Assembly (NCBI RefSeq): GCF_944387275.1
Contig: NZ_CALXEG010000011.1
Location: 1-64,000 of the forward strand
DNA length: 64,000 nucleotides
Source: an uncultured Pseudoflavonifractor sp.
GTDB lineage: Bacteria > Bacillota > Clostridia > Oscillospirales > Oscillospiraceae
Direction: 5' to 3'
Position numbers and translations under genes: made by a program. Positions 46,681 through 54,146 of this stretch are shown piece by piece (position 1 is the stretch's first letter; the number at the start of each line of letters is the position of its first letter). The notes beneath the pieces were generated by a model. The model ran no database searches. It saw only the letters and a list, made by a program, of their open reading frames with translations, and was not told the origin of the DNA.

Positions 46681-46714
46681 AAAACAGGAGAGGGATTTCC
46701 CTCTCCTGTTTTTT
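46681..46714 (+). terminator. Terminator after fba
   Basis: AACAGGAGAGGGA with TCCCTCTCCTGTT, 2-4 base loop, then TTTTTT. Confidence 0.9.
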
Positions 46715-46766
46715 GTGCCTCCCGGCCCGTCCACCGGCATAGAATGGCAGGAAAGGGGAGTAGCAC

Positions 46767-47273
46767 ATGCTGATTCGGATACCATATGACCGCCGTGCTG
46801 CGGTGGCCTATGCCCATAAGTGGGCCTTCGGGCGCAATCCCGCCTATTACGACTACGAGGAGATTGGGGGCGACTGCACCAATTTTGCCTCACAATGTCT
46901 CTTCGCCGGGACCGGCGTCATGAATTATGAGCCAGTTTACGGCTGGTATTATATCAACGCCAACCAGAAGTCGCCGTCCTGGACAGGGGTAGAGTACTTC
47001 TTTGATTTTCTGACCAGAGCAGGAAAGAGCCCCGGACCTTTGGGGGAACTGACAACGCTGGATGGACTGATGCCGGGTGACATGGTCCAGCTCCGCTTCG
47101 GAAAGGATGTTTTCAGCCACACCCCCGTGGTGGTGGACGTAGGCGATCCGGTCACTATGGAGAATGTTCTGGTGGCCGCCCACTCCTATGATGCGGACCG
47201 GCGGCCGCTGAGTACTTACTTCTTCCAGGAAATTCGGTTCATTCATATTCTGGGCGCGTATCAGGACATCTGA
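46767..47273 (+). CDS. Amidase_6-domain protein
   Basis: A 168-residue protein consisting of a putative amidase (NlpC/P60-superfamily, Amidase_6) domain: AVAYAHKWAFGRNP, then GGDCTNFASQC with the likely nucleophile Cys37, and a later SHTPVVV with the partner His. There is no signal peptide, so it is probably cytoplasmic or mother-cell; several clostridial members are sporulation-associated. A sigma-E/K-like -10 (CATAGAAT, 46738-46745) lies upstream, but without a matching -35. Function not established. Confidence 0.75.
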   Translation: MLIRIPYDRRAAVAYAHKWAFGRNPAYYDYEEIGGDCTNFASQCLFAGTGVMNYEPVYGWYYINANQKSPSWTGVEYFFDFLTRAGKSPGPLGELTTLDGLMPGDMVQLRFGKDVFSHTPVVVDVGDPVTMENVLVAAHSYDADRRPLSTYFFQEIRFIHILGAYQDI

Positions 47274-47278
47274 TAAAA

Positions 47279-47321
47279 GAGGCTGGCAGTCAAAAGACTG
47301 CCAGCCTCAGCCCGCGTTTTT
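47279..47321. terminator. Terminator between convergent genes
   Basis: GAGGCTGGCAGTC with GACTGCCAGCCTC, perfect 13-bp stem, AAAA loop, T-run at 47317-47321. Confidence 0.85.
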
Positions 47322-47324
47322 ATC

Positions 47325-48362
47325 TCATCCCTTGTTTTCACTGTCCGACGGGGGAGAGGGAGGACTCTTTTTTCGCCTGACCCGCCCCAAGGGGTTGGCC
47401 TTTGCAGCGGTGCGCAGGTCGTCACTGTCCACGTGGGTGTAGATCTGAGTCGTATTCAGATGGTCGTGTCCCAGTACCTCCTGCAAGGTCCGCACGTCAA
47501 CGCCGTTTTGCAGCATCAGCGTGGCGGCTGTGTGGCGGAGCTTGTGGGCAGAATACATACTGGCGTCCAGTCCGGCGGCGGTCAGCCGCTTTTTTATCAT
47601 GTAGTGCACCGCATCCGTTGTCATACGGGTGTGCCGCCTGGTGATAAAAAGGGCGTTCTTGTCAATGATGCCCTGTGTGCCCCGGACAGCCAGCCAGTCG
47701 TCAATGGCCTGGCGACAGGCCTCGTTGAGGAACAGGATCCGCTCTTTGTTGCCTTTGCCTAACACCCTGAGCTGATCGTTTCGGATATCTGTCAGATTCA
47801 GGCCTACCAGCTCGGAGATCCGAAGGCCACAATTGAGAAAAAGTGCCAAAATACAGTAATCCCGCTCCTTGTTTTCTCCATCAACGGATTCCAGAAGCTG
47901 GATGCTCTCGTCCAGACTAAGATAATGAGGCAGCGCCTTTTTCAGCCTGGGCGAATCCAGGTCCTGCATGGGATTTTCATCCATCAGCTTGGCCTTGCTG
48001 GTGATGTACTTGTAGAAGGAACGGATGGCAGCGATTTTCCGGGCCCGGGCAGCCGGCGTGAGCCCGTAGCCGGTATCCGGGCTGTTGGCGTGCTTGGCCC
48101 GGTCACGGCTCAGGTAGTTCATGTAGGAATAGACGTCGCTGAGCTTGACGGAGCGGACCAAGTCCAGATCCAGATCATCAATGGAGATCTGGTCCAAATC
48201 TGTGCTGCGCGGCACACAGCCGCGTTCAACCTTGATGTAGCGGAAAAAATTCCGCAGGTCCAGGAAATACTCATCCACGGTTTTGCGGGAGTGTCCCTGG
48301 ATGGTCTCGTGGTATGACAGAAAATCACGAATAATTGCAGGTGCTTCAGTACGATAATCCAT
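47325..48362 (-). CDS. XerC/XerD-type tyrosine recombinase
   Basis: A 345-residue tyrosine recombinase with an N-terminal SAM-like core-binding domain (about residues 8-120) and a catalytic domain. The active-site set is complete: R181, K203, H273, R276, H299 and Y308. It is not next to phage genes and looks like the chromosomal clostridial XerC-like protein used for dimer resolution, though a second Xer could exist elsewhere. I start at ATG 48362 (MDYRTEAP), the usual N-terminus; a TTG at 48386 is less likely. Neither has a clear ribosome binding site. Confidence 0.85.
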   Translation of the reverse strand: MDYRTEAPAIIRDFLSYHETIQGHSRKTVDEYFLDLRNFFRYIKVERGCVPRSTDLDQISIDDLDLDLVRSVKLSDVYSYMNYLSRDRAKHANSPDTGYGLTPAARARKIAAIRSFYKYITSKAKLMDENPMQDLDSPRLKKALPHYLSLDESIQLLESVDGENKERDYCILALFLNCGLRISELVGLNLTDIRNDQLRVLGKGNKERILFLNEACRQAIDDWLAVRGTQGIIDKNALFITRRHTRMTTDAVHYMIKKRLTAAGLDASMYSAHKLRHTAATLMLQNGVDVRTLQEVLGHDHLNTTQIYTHVDSDDLRTAAKANPLGRVRRKKSPPSPPSDSENKG

Positions 48363-48453
48363 AAATAATCTCGGAAACGCCGGCAAGCCGCTTGGCCGGC
48401 CAGGAGCGGTCCAAAACGCCGAAATCCCGTCCTCAGCGGAGAGACCCCTCCCC

Positions 48454-48487
48454 TCAACTCAACAAAATTTTTATTTTGTTGAGTTGA
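48454..48487. repeat. Perfect 15-bp AT-rich inverted repeat upstream of the XerC-like gene
   Basis: TCAACTCAACAAAAT and ATTTTGTTGAGTTGA with TTTT between. The surrounding region 48387-48614 has no gene that I can see. The repeat is AT-rich in a GC-rich genome and lies about 90 bases before the recombinase start. Confidence 0.6.
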
Positions 48488-48573
48488 CTGTGTGCCCGAA
48501 AACCTCCTCCCGACTGCCAGCCCCAGCAAATAAAACAGCTCTGGCTGGACAGACTAAACTCTGTGTTGTATGC

Positions 48574-48598
48574 CTGCGGCAATCCGCAGATATTTTTG
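48574..48598 (+). terminator. Terminator-like hairpin before the Cys-rich small protein
   Basis: CTGCGG-CAAT-CCGCAG followed by ATATTTTT. It may end a short upstream transcript or attenuate the following gene. Confidence 0.45.
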
Positions 48599-48614
48599 TG
48601 TGAGGTGTCTGCTG

Positions 48615-48806
48615 ATGAGTCTGATCAACTGTACCAGCGACTGCGTCTACCAGTACGATGGATACTGCGGACTGGCACGCGCCGGTTCCTGCGGTGCACC
48701 CAGCATTGCGGAACCCTGCGTGAACTATGTCCCCAGACACGGAATACTGAACTCAAACTCCCAGCCTTCCTATACAGCCGACGGCTCCCCTGACAAATCT
48801 GATTAA
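48615..48806 (+). CDS. Small Cys-rich protein
   Basis: A 63-residue protein with the start SLINCTSDCVYQYDGYCGL and further Cys at about 28 and 37, a pattern found in small clostridial proteins (sometimes misannotated as hydroxymyristoyl-ACP dehydratase) and reminiscent of DUF1540 metal-binding domains. The Cys spacing suggests metal or redox function; nothing more can be said. The ATG at 48615 follows GAGGTG. It converges with radA, overlapping by 4 bases. Confidence 0.65.
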   Translation: MSLINCTSDCVYQYDGYCGLARAGSCGAPSIAEPCVNYVPRHGILNSNSQPSYTADGSPDKSD

Positions 48807-50185
48807 AGAATGGCAGCCAACGCCTCTCTTATATTTCGTACACGAATCAGTTGGAGCCCCTCCGGCTCTATTATCTTCCCGCTGTTGCGGGCTGGGATCA
48901 GGCACTTGGTGAACCCGATACGCCGCACCTCACTCAGACGCTGTCCCAGGCCGTTGACCGCTCGCAGCTCTCCGGTCAGGCCCACCTCGCCGATGGCCAC
49001 CAGATCGCTGGGAATGGGCTTGTCCCGGAAGCTGGACGCCAGCGCCATCACCATGGCCAGGTCGGCGGCGGGCTCGTCCAGGTTCAATCCGCCGATGACA
49101 TTGATATATGCATCACAGGAATTGACCAGCAGCCCGCCCCGCTTTTCCAGCACGGCCAGCAAAAGCATGGCCCGGTTGTAGTCAAAGCCGTTGCTGGTGC
49201 GTCTGGGCACGTTGAAGCTGGTGGGCGCCAGCAGCGCCTGTACTTCCGCCAGCACAGGACGCACGCCCTCCATCACGCAGGTGACACAGGTGCCAGGTGT
49301 GTTCTCCGGGCGGCCGGAGAGCAGCATCTCAGACGGATTTGGAACCTCTGTCAGCCCTGTGTCAGCCATCTCAAACACACCGATCTCATTGGTTGCGCCA
49401 AACCGGTTCTTGGCCGCACGGAGAATCCGGTAGGCCAGGTTCTGCTCGCCCTCGAAGTAGAGCACACAGTCAACCATGTGCTCCAGCACCTTGGGTCCGG
49501 CAATGGAGCCCTCTTTGTTGACGTGGCCGATGACAAAGACCGTGATCCCCTGCCCTTTTGCCAACTGCATCAGAGTCATGGTGCAGTCCTTCACCTGGCC
49601 CACACTGCCCGGCGCAGTGGTCAGTTCGCCGTTATAGAGGGTCTGGATGGAGTCCACGATCAGAATATCCGGCTGAAGCTCGTTGACCGCCTCCACAATG
49701 TCGTCCAGGTTAGTCTCGGAGAGCAGATACAGCCCTTCCCCGCTGACATGCAGCCGCTCGGCGCGCAGTTTGATCTGCCGCTCGGATTCCTCGCCGGATA
49801 CATAGAGCACCTTGGCAAACCGGCAGAGATTGTCACAGATCTGGAGCATCAGCGTGGATTTTCCGATGCCGGGCGCGCCGCCCACCAGCACCAGCGAACC
49901 CTTTACCGCGCCGCCGCCCAGAACCCGGTCCAGCTCGCTCATGCCGGTCTCAAAACGCAGCTCATGGGTGGACGACACCTCGCTGATGGGCCGGGGACGG
50001 TTGATCCCTCCCCCAGTCCGCCGCTGTCCCGCGGCACTGGCAGAGAGGACGGAGGCGGTTTTTTTCTTTGTCTCGGCGGGCTGCTCCACCAGCGTGTTCC
50101 ACGCCCGGCAGGCAGGGCACTGACCGGACCACTTGGGTGTCTCGTTGCCGCACTCCGTACAGTAAAAAACAGTTTTTGCTTTCAT
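48803..50185 (-). CDS. radA: DNA repair protein RadA (Sms)
   Basis: RecA-related branch-migration helicase for recombination. N-terminal zinc finger C9, C12, C23, C26; Walker A GGAPGIGKST at residues 102-111; the RadA-specific KNRFG motif near 258; and a C-terminal Lon-protease-like domain. Length 460. It starts directly after the cwlD stop with no gap, so the two are one transcript. Confidence 0.96.
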   Translation of the reverse strand: MKAKTVFYCTECGNETPKWSGQCPACRAWNTLVEQPAETKKKTASVLSASAAGQRRTGGGINRPRPISEVSSTHELRFETGMSELDRVLGGGAVKGSLVLVGGAPGIGKSTLMLQICDNLCRFAKVLYVSGEESERQIKLRAERLHVSGEGLYLLSETNLDDIVEAVNELQPDILIVDSIQTLYNGELTTAPGSVGQVKDCTMTLMQLAKGQGITVFVIGHVNKEGSIAGPKVLEHMVDCVLYFEGEQNLAYRILRAAKNRFGATNEIGVFEMADTGLTEVPNPSEMLLSGRPENTPGTCVTCVMEGVRPVLAEVQALLAPTSFNVPRRTSNGFDYNRAMLLLAVLEKRGGLLVNSCDAYINVIGGLNLDEPAADLAMVMALASSFRDKPIPSDLVAIGEVGLTGELRAVNGLGQRLSEVRRIGFTKCLIPARNSGKIIEPEGLQLIRVRNIREALAAIL

Positions 50186-50917
50186 TCAAAGAACTCCTTG
50201 CTGGGAATCTTGATATTGCAGGTAAGCCCCGCACAGTGCCCCGGCCAGCTTCAGCTGATACGCCGGGCTCTGGAGCAGCAGGTCCTCCTCCGGATTGGAG
50301 AGAAAACCGCACTCCACCAGAATGGCCCGACAGGTAATATGGTTCATCAGGTAGACGCTTTCACTGATCTTGGCGGGCTTGCGGGTATTGTCCGGGTCCA
50401 CCAGCCTGAGGGCATCCTGGGCGGCCTGGGCCAGCGGCAGAGACGTCTCACTGTCCGCATAGAACACCTGAGCGCCGCGGTACCGGGCGTTCTGATAGAT
50501 GTTCTGATGGATGCTGATGAGCGTGGCGTTTTCCACTGATTCAATCCGCGCCACCCGGTTTTTGAGGTCAGAGGTCTTCTTCTCCCGAAGGGTCTCCGCG
50601 CTGCTGTCGTGAAGGGAGATATCCTCTGTCCGCAAGAGCTCCGTGCGCACGCCGTAGAGGCCAAAGAGCAGGTCCAGCTTTTGGGCAATAGCCAGGTTGA
50701 TACCACTCTCCGGTACGCCGGTGACCGACACTGCACCGCCGTCCTCCCCACCATGTCCGGCGTCTATGACAACGGTCTCTGTGTCAAATCGGGCGGCTGA
50801 GAGCGCGGAACAGGCCTCCCCATCTCCCCTGCTCAGCAGAAAAAGAGCACCTCCGCCCAGCAGGACCAGGAGCGCCAGGGTACGGGAGAAAAATTTTTGC
50901 CAGGCTGCATTTTTCAC
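50186..50917 (-). CDS. cwlD: N-acetylmuramoyl-L-alanine amidase, CwlD-type
   Basis: A 243-residue Amidase_3 zinc amidase with one N-terminal membrane segment (about residues 12-28). Zinc and catalytic residues: H55 in DAGHGGEDGG, E70, H137 in SIHQN, and Glu in VECGFLSN near 190. Size and single-domain layout match CwlD, which removes the peptide from muramic acid on the way to muramic-delta-lactam in spore cortex. GTG at 50917 follows GGGAGGAGGTG. Linked to radA. Confidence 0.83.
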   Translation of the reverse strand: MKNAAWQKFFSRTLALLVLLGGGALFLLSRGDGEACSALSAARFDTETVVIDAGHGGEDGGAVSVTGVPESGINLAIAQKLDLLFGLYGVRTELLRTEDISLHDSSAETLREKKTSDLKNRVARIESVENATLISIHQNIYQNARYRGAQVFYADSETSLPLAQAAQDALRLVDPDNTRKPAKISESVYLMNHITCRAILVECGFLSNPEEDLLLQSPAYQLKLAGALCGAYLQYQDSQQGVL

Positions 50918-50978
50918 GGTAGACACCTCCTCCCGAGAGTTTATGAGGAGATTCTTTCCGCTATGCGGCCACACCGGA

Positions 50979-51007
50979 ATTATAGCACAAAGGTACGAGG
51001 ATGAGAA
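50979..51007 (-). promoter_or_regulatory. Promoter of cwlD-radA
   Basis: Minus strand: TTCTCA (51002-51007), 17 bases, TATAAT (50979-50984), extended by TGC. Confidence 0.65.
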
Positions 51008-51103
51008 GCGGTTTCTCCGCCCTTGCGGATGGCATAGGATGAGGTGAAGGGCGGTCCTCTCGGCTGTCCCTTCGCTGTGAAACGTGTGAAGGAGGAAATC
51101 TGT

Positions 51104-51580
51104 TTGTATCCCGATCATAATACACCCGCCCCCACTCCGCCCTCCGCCGGATGCGGAGATAGCTGCGGTACTCTCCCGGAGTGTGCGCCGCTGGCCGTGC
51201 CCTATGTGCCCTTCCAGCAGACGGGCGCCAAGCGCTATAACCAGACGGACGCTCTGAACAACGGCACCCTCTACCCCGGGCTGAATCTCCCCTTCCATAT
51301 CAAGGCCGACGGCCGGAATGTAGTCAGCGGCCATCTGGCTGAGCTCCAGGCCCTGGAGTTCGTGTTGGTGGAGCTGAGTCTCTATCTGGACACCCACCAG
51401 GATGACGGAGAGGCCTTTGAGCTCTACCGGCAGTACGCGGCCATGGAGAAGGCCGCCCGGGAGCAGTACGAGGCCGCCCACGGTCCGCTGCTCCAGCGCT
51501 CCGCCGCCGGCGAGAAGACCTGGGCCTCCTGGCTCAAAGATCCGTGGCCCTGGAATTACGTCGAGGGAGGGACCAAGTAA
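51104..51580 (+). CDS. cotJAB: Fused CotJA-CotJB spore coat protein
   Basis: A 158-residue protein that joins two normally separate coat proteins. Residues about 27-68 match CotJA (CAPLAVPYVPFQ ... NNGTLYPGLNLPFH) and about 75-155 match CotJB (LQALEFVLVELSLYLDTHQDD ... PWPWNY, helical with Tyr/Trp). I choose TTG 51104 as start because AGGAGG lies 8 bases ahead; an in-frame GTG at 51044 is possible. It is followed without a gap by cotJC. A CATAGGAT -10-like element at 51033-51040 equals the spoIIIA one but lacks a matching -35. Confidence 0.82.
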   Translation: MYPDHNTPAPTPPSAGCGDSCGTLPECAPLAVPYVPFQQTGAKRYNQTDALNNGTLYPGLNLPFHIKADGRNVVSGHLAELQALEFVLVELSLYLDTHQDDGEAFELYRQYAAMEKAAREQYEAAHGPLLQRSAAGEKTWASWLKDPWPWNYVEGGTK

Positions 51581-52003
51581 ATGTTTGTCTATGAGAAAAA
51601 GCTCCAGTACCCGGTGAAGATCTCCACCCCCAACCCCAGACTGGCCTCGTTTATCATCAGCCAGTATGGTGGTCCTGACGGCGAGCTGGGCGCCTCCCTC
51701 CGGTACCTGAGCCAGCGGTACGCCATGCCCTATCCGGAACTGAAGGGCCTGCTGACCGACATCGGCACCGAAGAACTGGGCCACCTGGAGATGATCGGCG
51801 CTATTGTCCACCAGCTCACCCGTGGGCTCAACGACCAGCAGGTGCGGGAGGGCGGTTTCGCCCCCTACTTTGTGGACCACACCACGGGCATTTACCCCAC
51901 TGCCGCCTCCGGCTCTCCCTGGAACGCCGCTGGAATCGGCGTGAAGGGCGACGTCATCTGCGATCTGACAGAGGACCTGGCAGCAGATGGTACGCTGGTA
52001 TAA
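51581..52003 (+). CDS. cotJC: CotJC (manganese-catalase-like), 5' part, interrupted
   Basis: A 140-residue piece of the manganese-catalase-family coat protein CotJC, usually about 190 residues. Mn ligands E35, E65 and H68 (TEELGHLE) are present. The genuine sequence runs to ...LTEDLAA at residue 135, then reads D-G-T-L-V and stops, at the left end of the inserted element. The missing segment with the remaining ligands (Glu136, His169) is at 61000-61197, in frame. Without it the metal site cannot be completed, so as it stands the product should be inactive. Confidence 0.92.
   Translation: MFVYEKKLQYPVKISTPNPRLASFIISQYGGPDGELGASLRYLSQRYAMPYPELKGLLTDIGTEELGHLEMIGAIVHQLTRGLNDQQVREGGFAPYFVDHTTGIYPTAASGSPWNAAGIGVKGDVICDLTEDLAADGTLV
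51980..51987 (+). repeat. Left attachment core GCAGCAGA
   Basis: GCAGCAGA begins at codon 134 of cotJC and is repeated at 61000-61007, again in codon phase 1. It is the longest exact match between the two junctions and the presumed crossover core. Confidence 0.85.
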
Positions 52004-52077
52004 GCGCAAATCTTCTTCTCTCCCCTTCTAAGCGCAGCGCCGCGGCTCATATGCTGTCAGCGAAAGGGGGCTTTTCT

Positions 52078-52230
52078 ATGGAAGAGGCCGCAATCTGCAA
52101 AAACATCTTTCAGGATAAAAGCGGTACGCCGAATAGGGATACCTATACCCGCATCTGGCTGGAACTGGTTAGGCGCGCCGCTAAACAAGAGCTATACGAG
52201 AAAGTACAGGCGCCGGATGGGAACGAATAA
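52078..52230 (+). CDS. Small protein upstream of the serine recombinase
   Basis: A 50-residue ORF with a clear ribosome binding site (AAAGGGGG) and the start MEEAAICKNIFQDKSG. Its last 14 bases overlap the recombinase start, so the two are probably translated together. It is charged, with a predicted helix over about residues 22-43. No family recognised. Position and size make it a candidate accessory or directionality factor for the recombinase, but that is inference only. Confidence 0.6.
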   Translation: MEEAAICKNIFQDKSGTPNRDTYTRIWLELVRRAAKQELYEKVQAPDGNE

Positions 52231-53776
52231 GGCAGCTATATACTGCCGTCTGTCGGAAGAGGACCGGGATAAGCGGCTGTCCAGCGACGACAGCGGCAGC
52301 ATTCAGAACCAGAAAGCCATGCTGGTCCAATATGCAGCAGAGCAGGGGTGGGAGGTCTATCGCATTTACAGCGATGACGACTATGCGGGCTCAGACCGCA
52401 GCCGGCCGGCCTTTCAACAGCTGCTCCAGGATGCTCGAACCGGGCGGTTCAATATTGTCCTGTGCAAAACCCAGTCCCGCTTTACGCGAGAGCTGGAGTT
52501 GGTGGAAAAGTACATTCATGGACTGTTTCCTCTCTGGGGCATCCGCTTTGTCAGCATTGTAGACAACGCCGACACCAACAACAGAGGAAACAAAAAGTCC
52601 AGGCAGATCAACGGTCTGGTCAACGAGTGGTATCTGGAGGATATGTCAGAAAATATCCGGAGTGTGCTGGACAACCGCCGGAAAAATGGGCTCCATATCG
52701 GTGCCTTCGCCCTTTATGGCTATCGGAAGGACCCGGAGCGCAAGGGCCATCTCCTTGTGGATGAGGAGGCTGCAGCCACCGTGCGCCAAGTATTCTCCCT
52801 GTTTGCTCAGGGGTACGGCAAGACTGCCATTGCCCGGCTGCTGAATGTCCAAGGTATTCCTACCCCTGGAGAGTACAAGCGCCTTCACGGCCTGGCCTAC
52901 CGCAACCCGAAGGAAAGTAGCGGGACACGGTGGACCTATTCCGCCGTCTCATCCATGCTGCGCAATGAGATTTACATAGGCAACATGGTGCAAGGAAAGT
53001 ATGGAAGTGTGTCCTATAAGAGCAGAAAAAACCGGCCGCGTCCCAAGTCCGCCTGGTTCGTGGCCGAGGGTACCCATGAGGCCATCATTGACCGCCCCTT
53101 GTGGGACAGAGCACAGGCGCTGCTGTTGGAGCGGAGCCGCCCCTTCGCCTCCGGCCAGGTCGGTATCTTCGCCCGAAAGGTGCGCTGCATGTCCTGTGGA
53201 GGAACCATGCGCACTTCCAAAAGCCGGGGAAAGCACTACCTCCAATGCCGGAACCGGTATGTGGACCGTGACGCCTGCCCAGGGGCCTTTGTACCGGTCC
53301 AGCAGCTGGAGTATGTTGTTCTAGAGGAGATCAATCGTCTCTCAGCGGAATATCTGGACCGGGATATGCTGATAAGTGCCATCGAATTGGATAACCCGCT
53401 CGATATTCAACGAAAACAGCTGGAGGAAGCCGTTACAGCCAGGAAGAGACGGTTGGCAGAGTATGCCTCTGCCCTACGAAGTCTCTATCTGGACAGAGCC
53501 CGTGGGCTGGTGGACGAGCAGAGCTTTCTAACACTTTTAGAGGAGATGAATCAGGACAAGGCTCAAACGGAATTTACGCTTCAGGCAGACCAGGACCGGA
53601 TAGAGCAGTTGTGTGCCCAGACTAATACGGAACCCGCCTCAGAACGGCTGGCGCGGTATCTCAGCCCGGAGCATCTCACACGGGATATGGTGGAGTCGCT
53701 GATTGACTACATTGCGGTGGGACGGCGGAGCCCAGGCGCCAAGGCGCCGCCCATTGAAATCCACTGGAAATTCTGA
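52217..53776 (+). CDS. Large serine recombinase of the cotJC element
   Basis: A 519-residue site-specific recombinase. The resolvase domain begins AIYCRLSEEDRD with nucleophile Ser13, includes SIQNQK and the RFTRE motif near residue 92; a Recombinase domain follows (about 165-290), then a zinc ribbon (CMSCGGTM ... CRNRY ... CPG, about 320-352) and a coiled-coil C-terminus. Such proteins catalyse directional attP x attB integration, and excision with a helper factor. It reads in the same direction as cotJ, with no terminator between, so cotJ-driven (mother-cell) transcription could reach it. Confidence 0.94.
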   Translation: MGTNKAAIYCRLSEEDRDKRLSSDDSGSIQNQKAMLVQYAAEQGWEVYRIYSDDDYAGSDRSRPAFQQLLQDARTGRFNIVLCKTQSRFTRELELVEKYIHGLFPLWGIRFVSIVDNADTNNRGNKKSRQINGLVNEWYLEDMSENIRSVLDNRRKNGLHIGAFALYGYRKDPERKGHLLVDEEAAATVRQVFSLFAQGYGKTAIARLLNVQGIPTPGEYKRLHGLAYRNPKESSGTRWTYSAVSSMLRNEIYIGNMVQGKYGSVSYKSRKNRPRPKSAWFVAEGTHEAIIDRPLWDRAQALLLERSRPFASGQVGIFARKVRCMSCGGTMRTSKSRGKHYLQCRNRYVDRDACPGAFVPVQQLEYVVLEEINRLSAEYLDRDMLISAIELDNPLDIQRKQLEEAVTARKRRLAEYASALRSLYLDRARGLVDEQSFLTLLEEMNQDKAQTEFTLQADQDRIEQLCAQTNTEPASERLARYLSPEHLTRDMVESLIDYIAVGRRSPGAKAPPIEIHWKF

Positions 53777-53797
53777 ATTTATAGGGGTTACAACACG

Positions 53798-53826
53798 TTG
53801 ACGCCCATGTGCGGCGGCAGTATAAT
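53798..53826 (+). promoter_or_regulatory. Sigma-A promoter of the DUF4177 gene
   Basis: TTGACG (53798-53803), 17 bases, TATAAT (53821-53826). Confidence 0.8.
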
Positions 53827-53849
53827 ACCCTAAAAAGGGGGTAAAAACC

Positions 53850-54056
53850 GTGAAAAAAGTGGAATTCGTAAGAGTGAAATCTGAGCTGTGCGGCTACGGC
53901 TTCGGCAAGGGCAGCAAGTACGGTTTTGACGGCGTGGAGGACATCATCCGGGAGCGGATCGCCCAGGGCTGGACCTACTGCGGCTATGTTCCCATCGAAA
54001 CCAGAGGCACCGGTGACATTGAGACCATGTCCCTGGTGTTCCAGCGGGAGGAATAA
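53850..54056 (+). CDS. DUF4177 domain protein
   Basis: A 68-residue protein of the DUF4177 type: MKKVEFVRVK, then EDIIRERIAQGWTYCGYVPIE and a C-terminal beta strand MSLVFQRE. Function of the family is unknown. GTG start at 53850 after AAAAAGGGGG. It has its own strong housekeeping promoter, so it is expressed in growing cells while the element is in place. A maintenance or control role for the element is conceivable but not supported by any motif. Confidence 0.72.
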   Translation: MKKVEFVRVKSELCGYGFGKGSKYGFDGVEDIIRERIAQGWTYCGYVPIETRGTGDIETMSLVFQREE

Positions 54057-54111
54057 CCCCTTTTCCCTGCGCACAGGCCGGGCGAAAAATGTCGGACACG
54101 ATGGAAAATCA

Positions 54112-54140
54112 TTGACAAACCCCGTTTTTTTCGATATACT
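54112..54140 (+). promoter_or_regulatory. Consensus sigma-A promoter of the structured RNA
   Basis: TTGACA (54112-54117), 17 bases, TATACT (54135-54140), one of the best promoters in the window. Confidence 0.85.
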
Positions 54141-54146
54141 GACCTT

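Noticed and set aside
47325-48362. XerC-like protein as the recombinase of the cotJC element
   Set aside because: It lies outside the repeats, 3.6 kb away, on the other strand with housekeeping genes between; the serine recombinase is inside the element next to its end.
51033-51040. Sigma-E promoter of cotJ
   Set aside because: The -10-like CATAGGAT is there, but no ATA-containing -35 occurs at the right distance, so I do not list it as a promoter.
51581-52003. cotJC 5' part as an ordinary short or decayed gene
   Set aside because: Its missing end is present, in frame and undamaged, 9 kb away between matching repeats, which plain decay does not explain.
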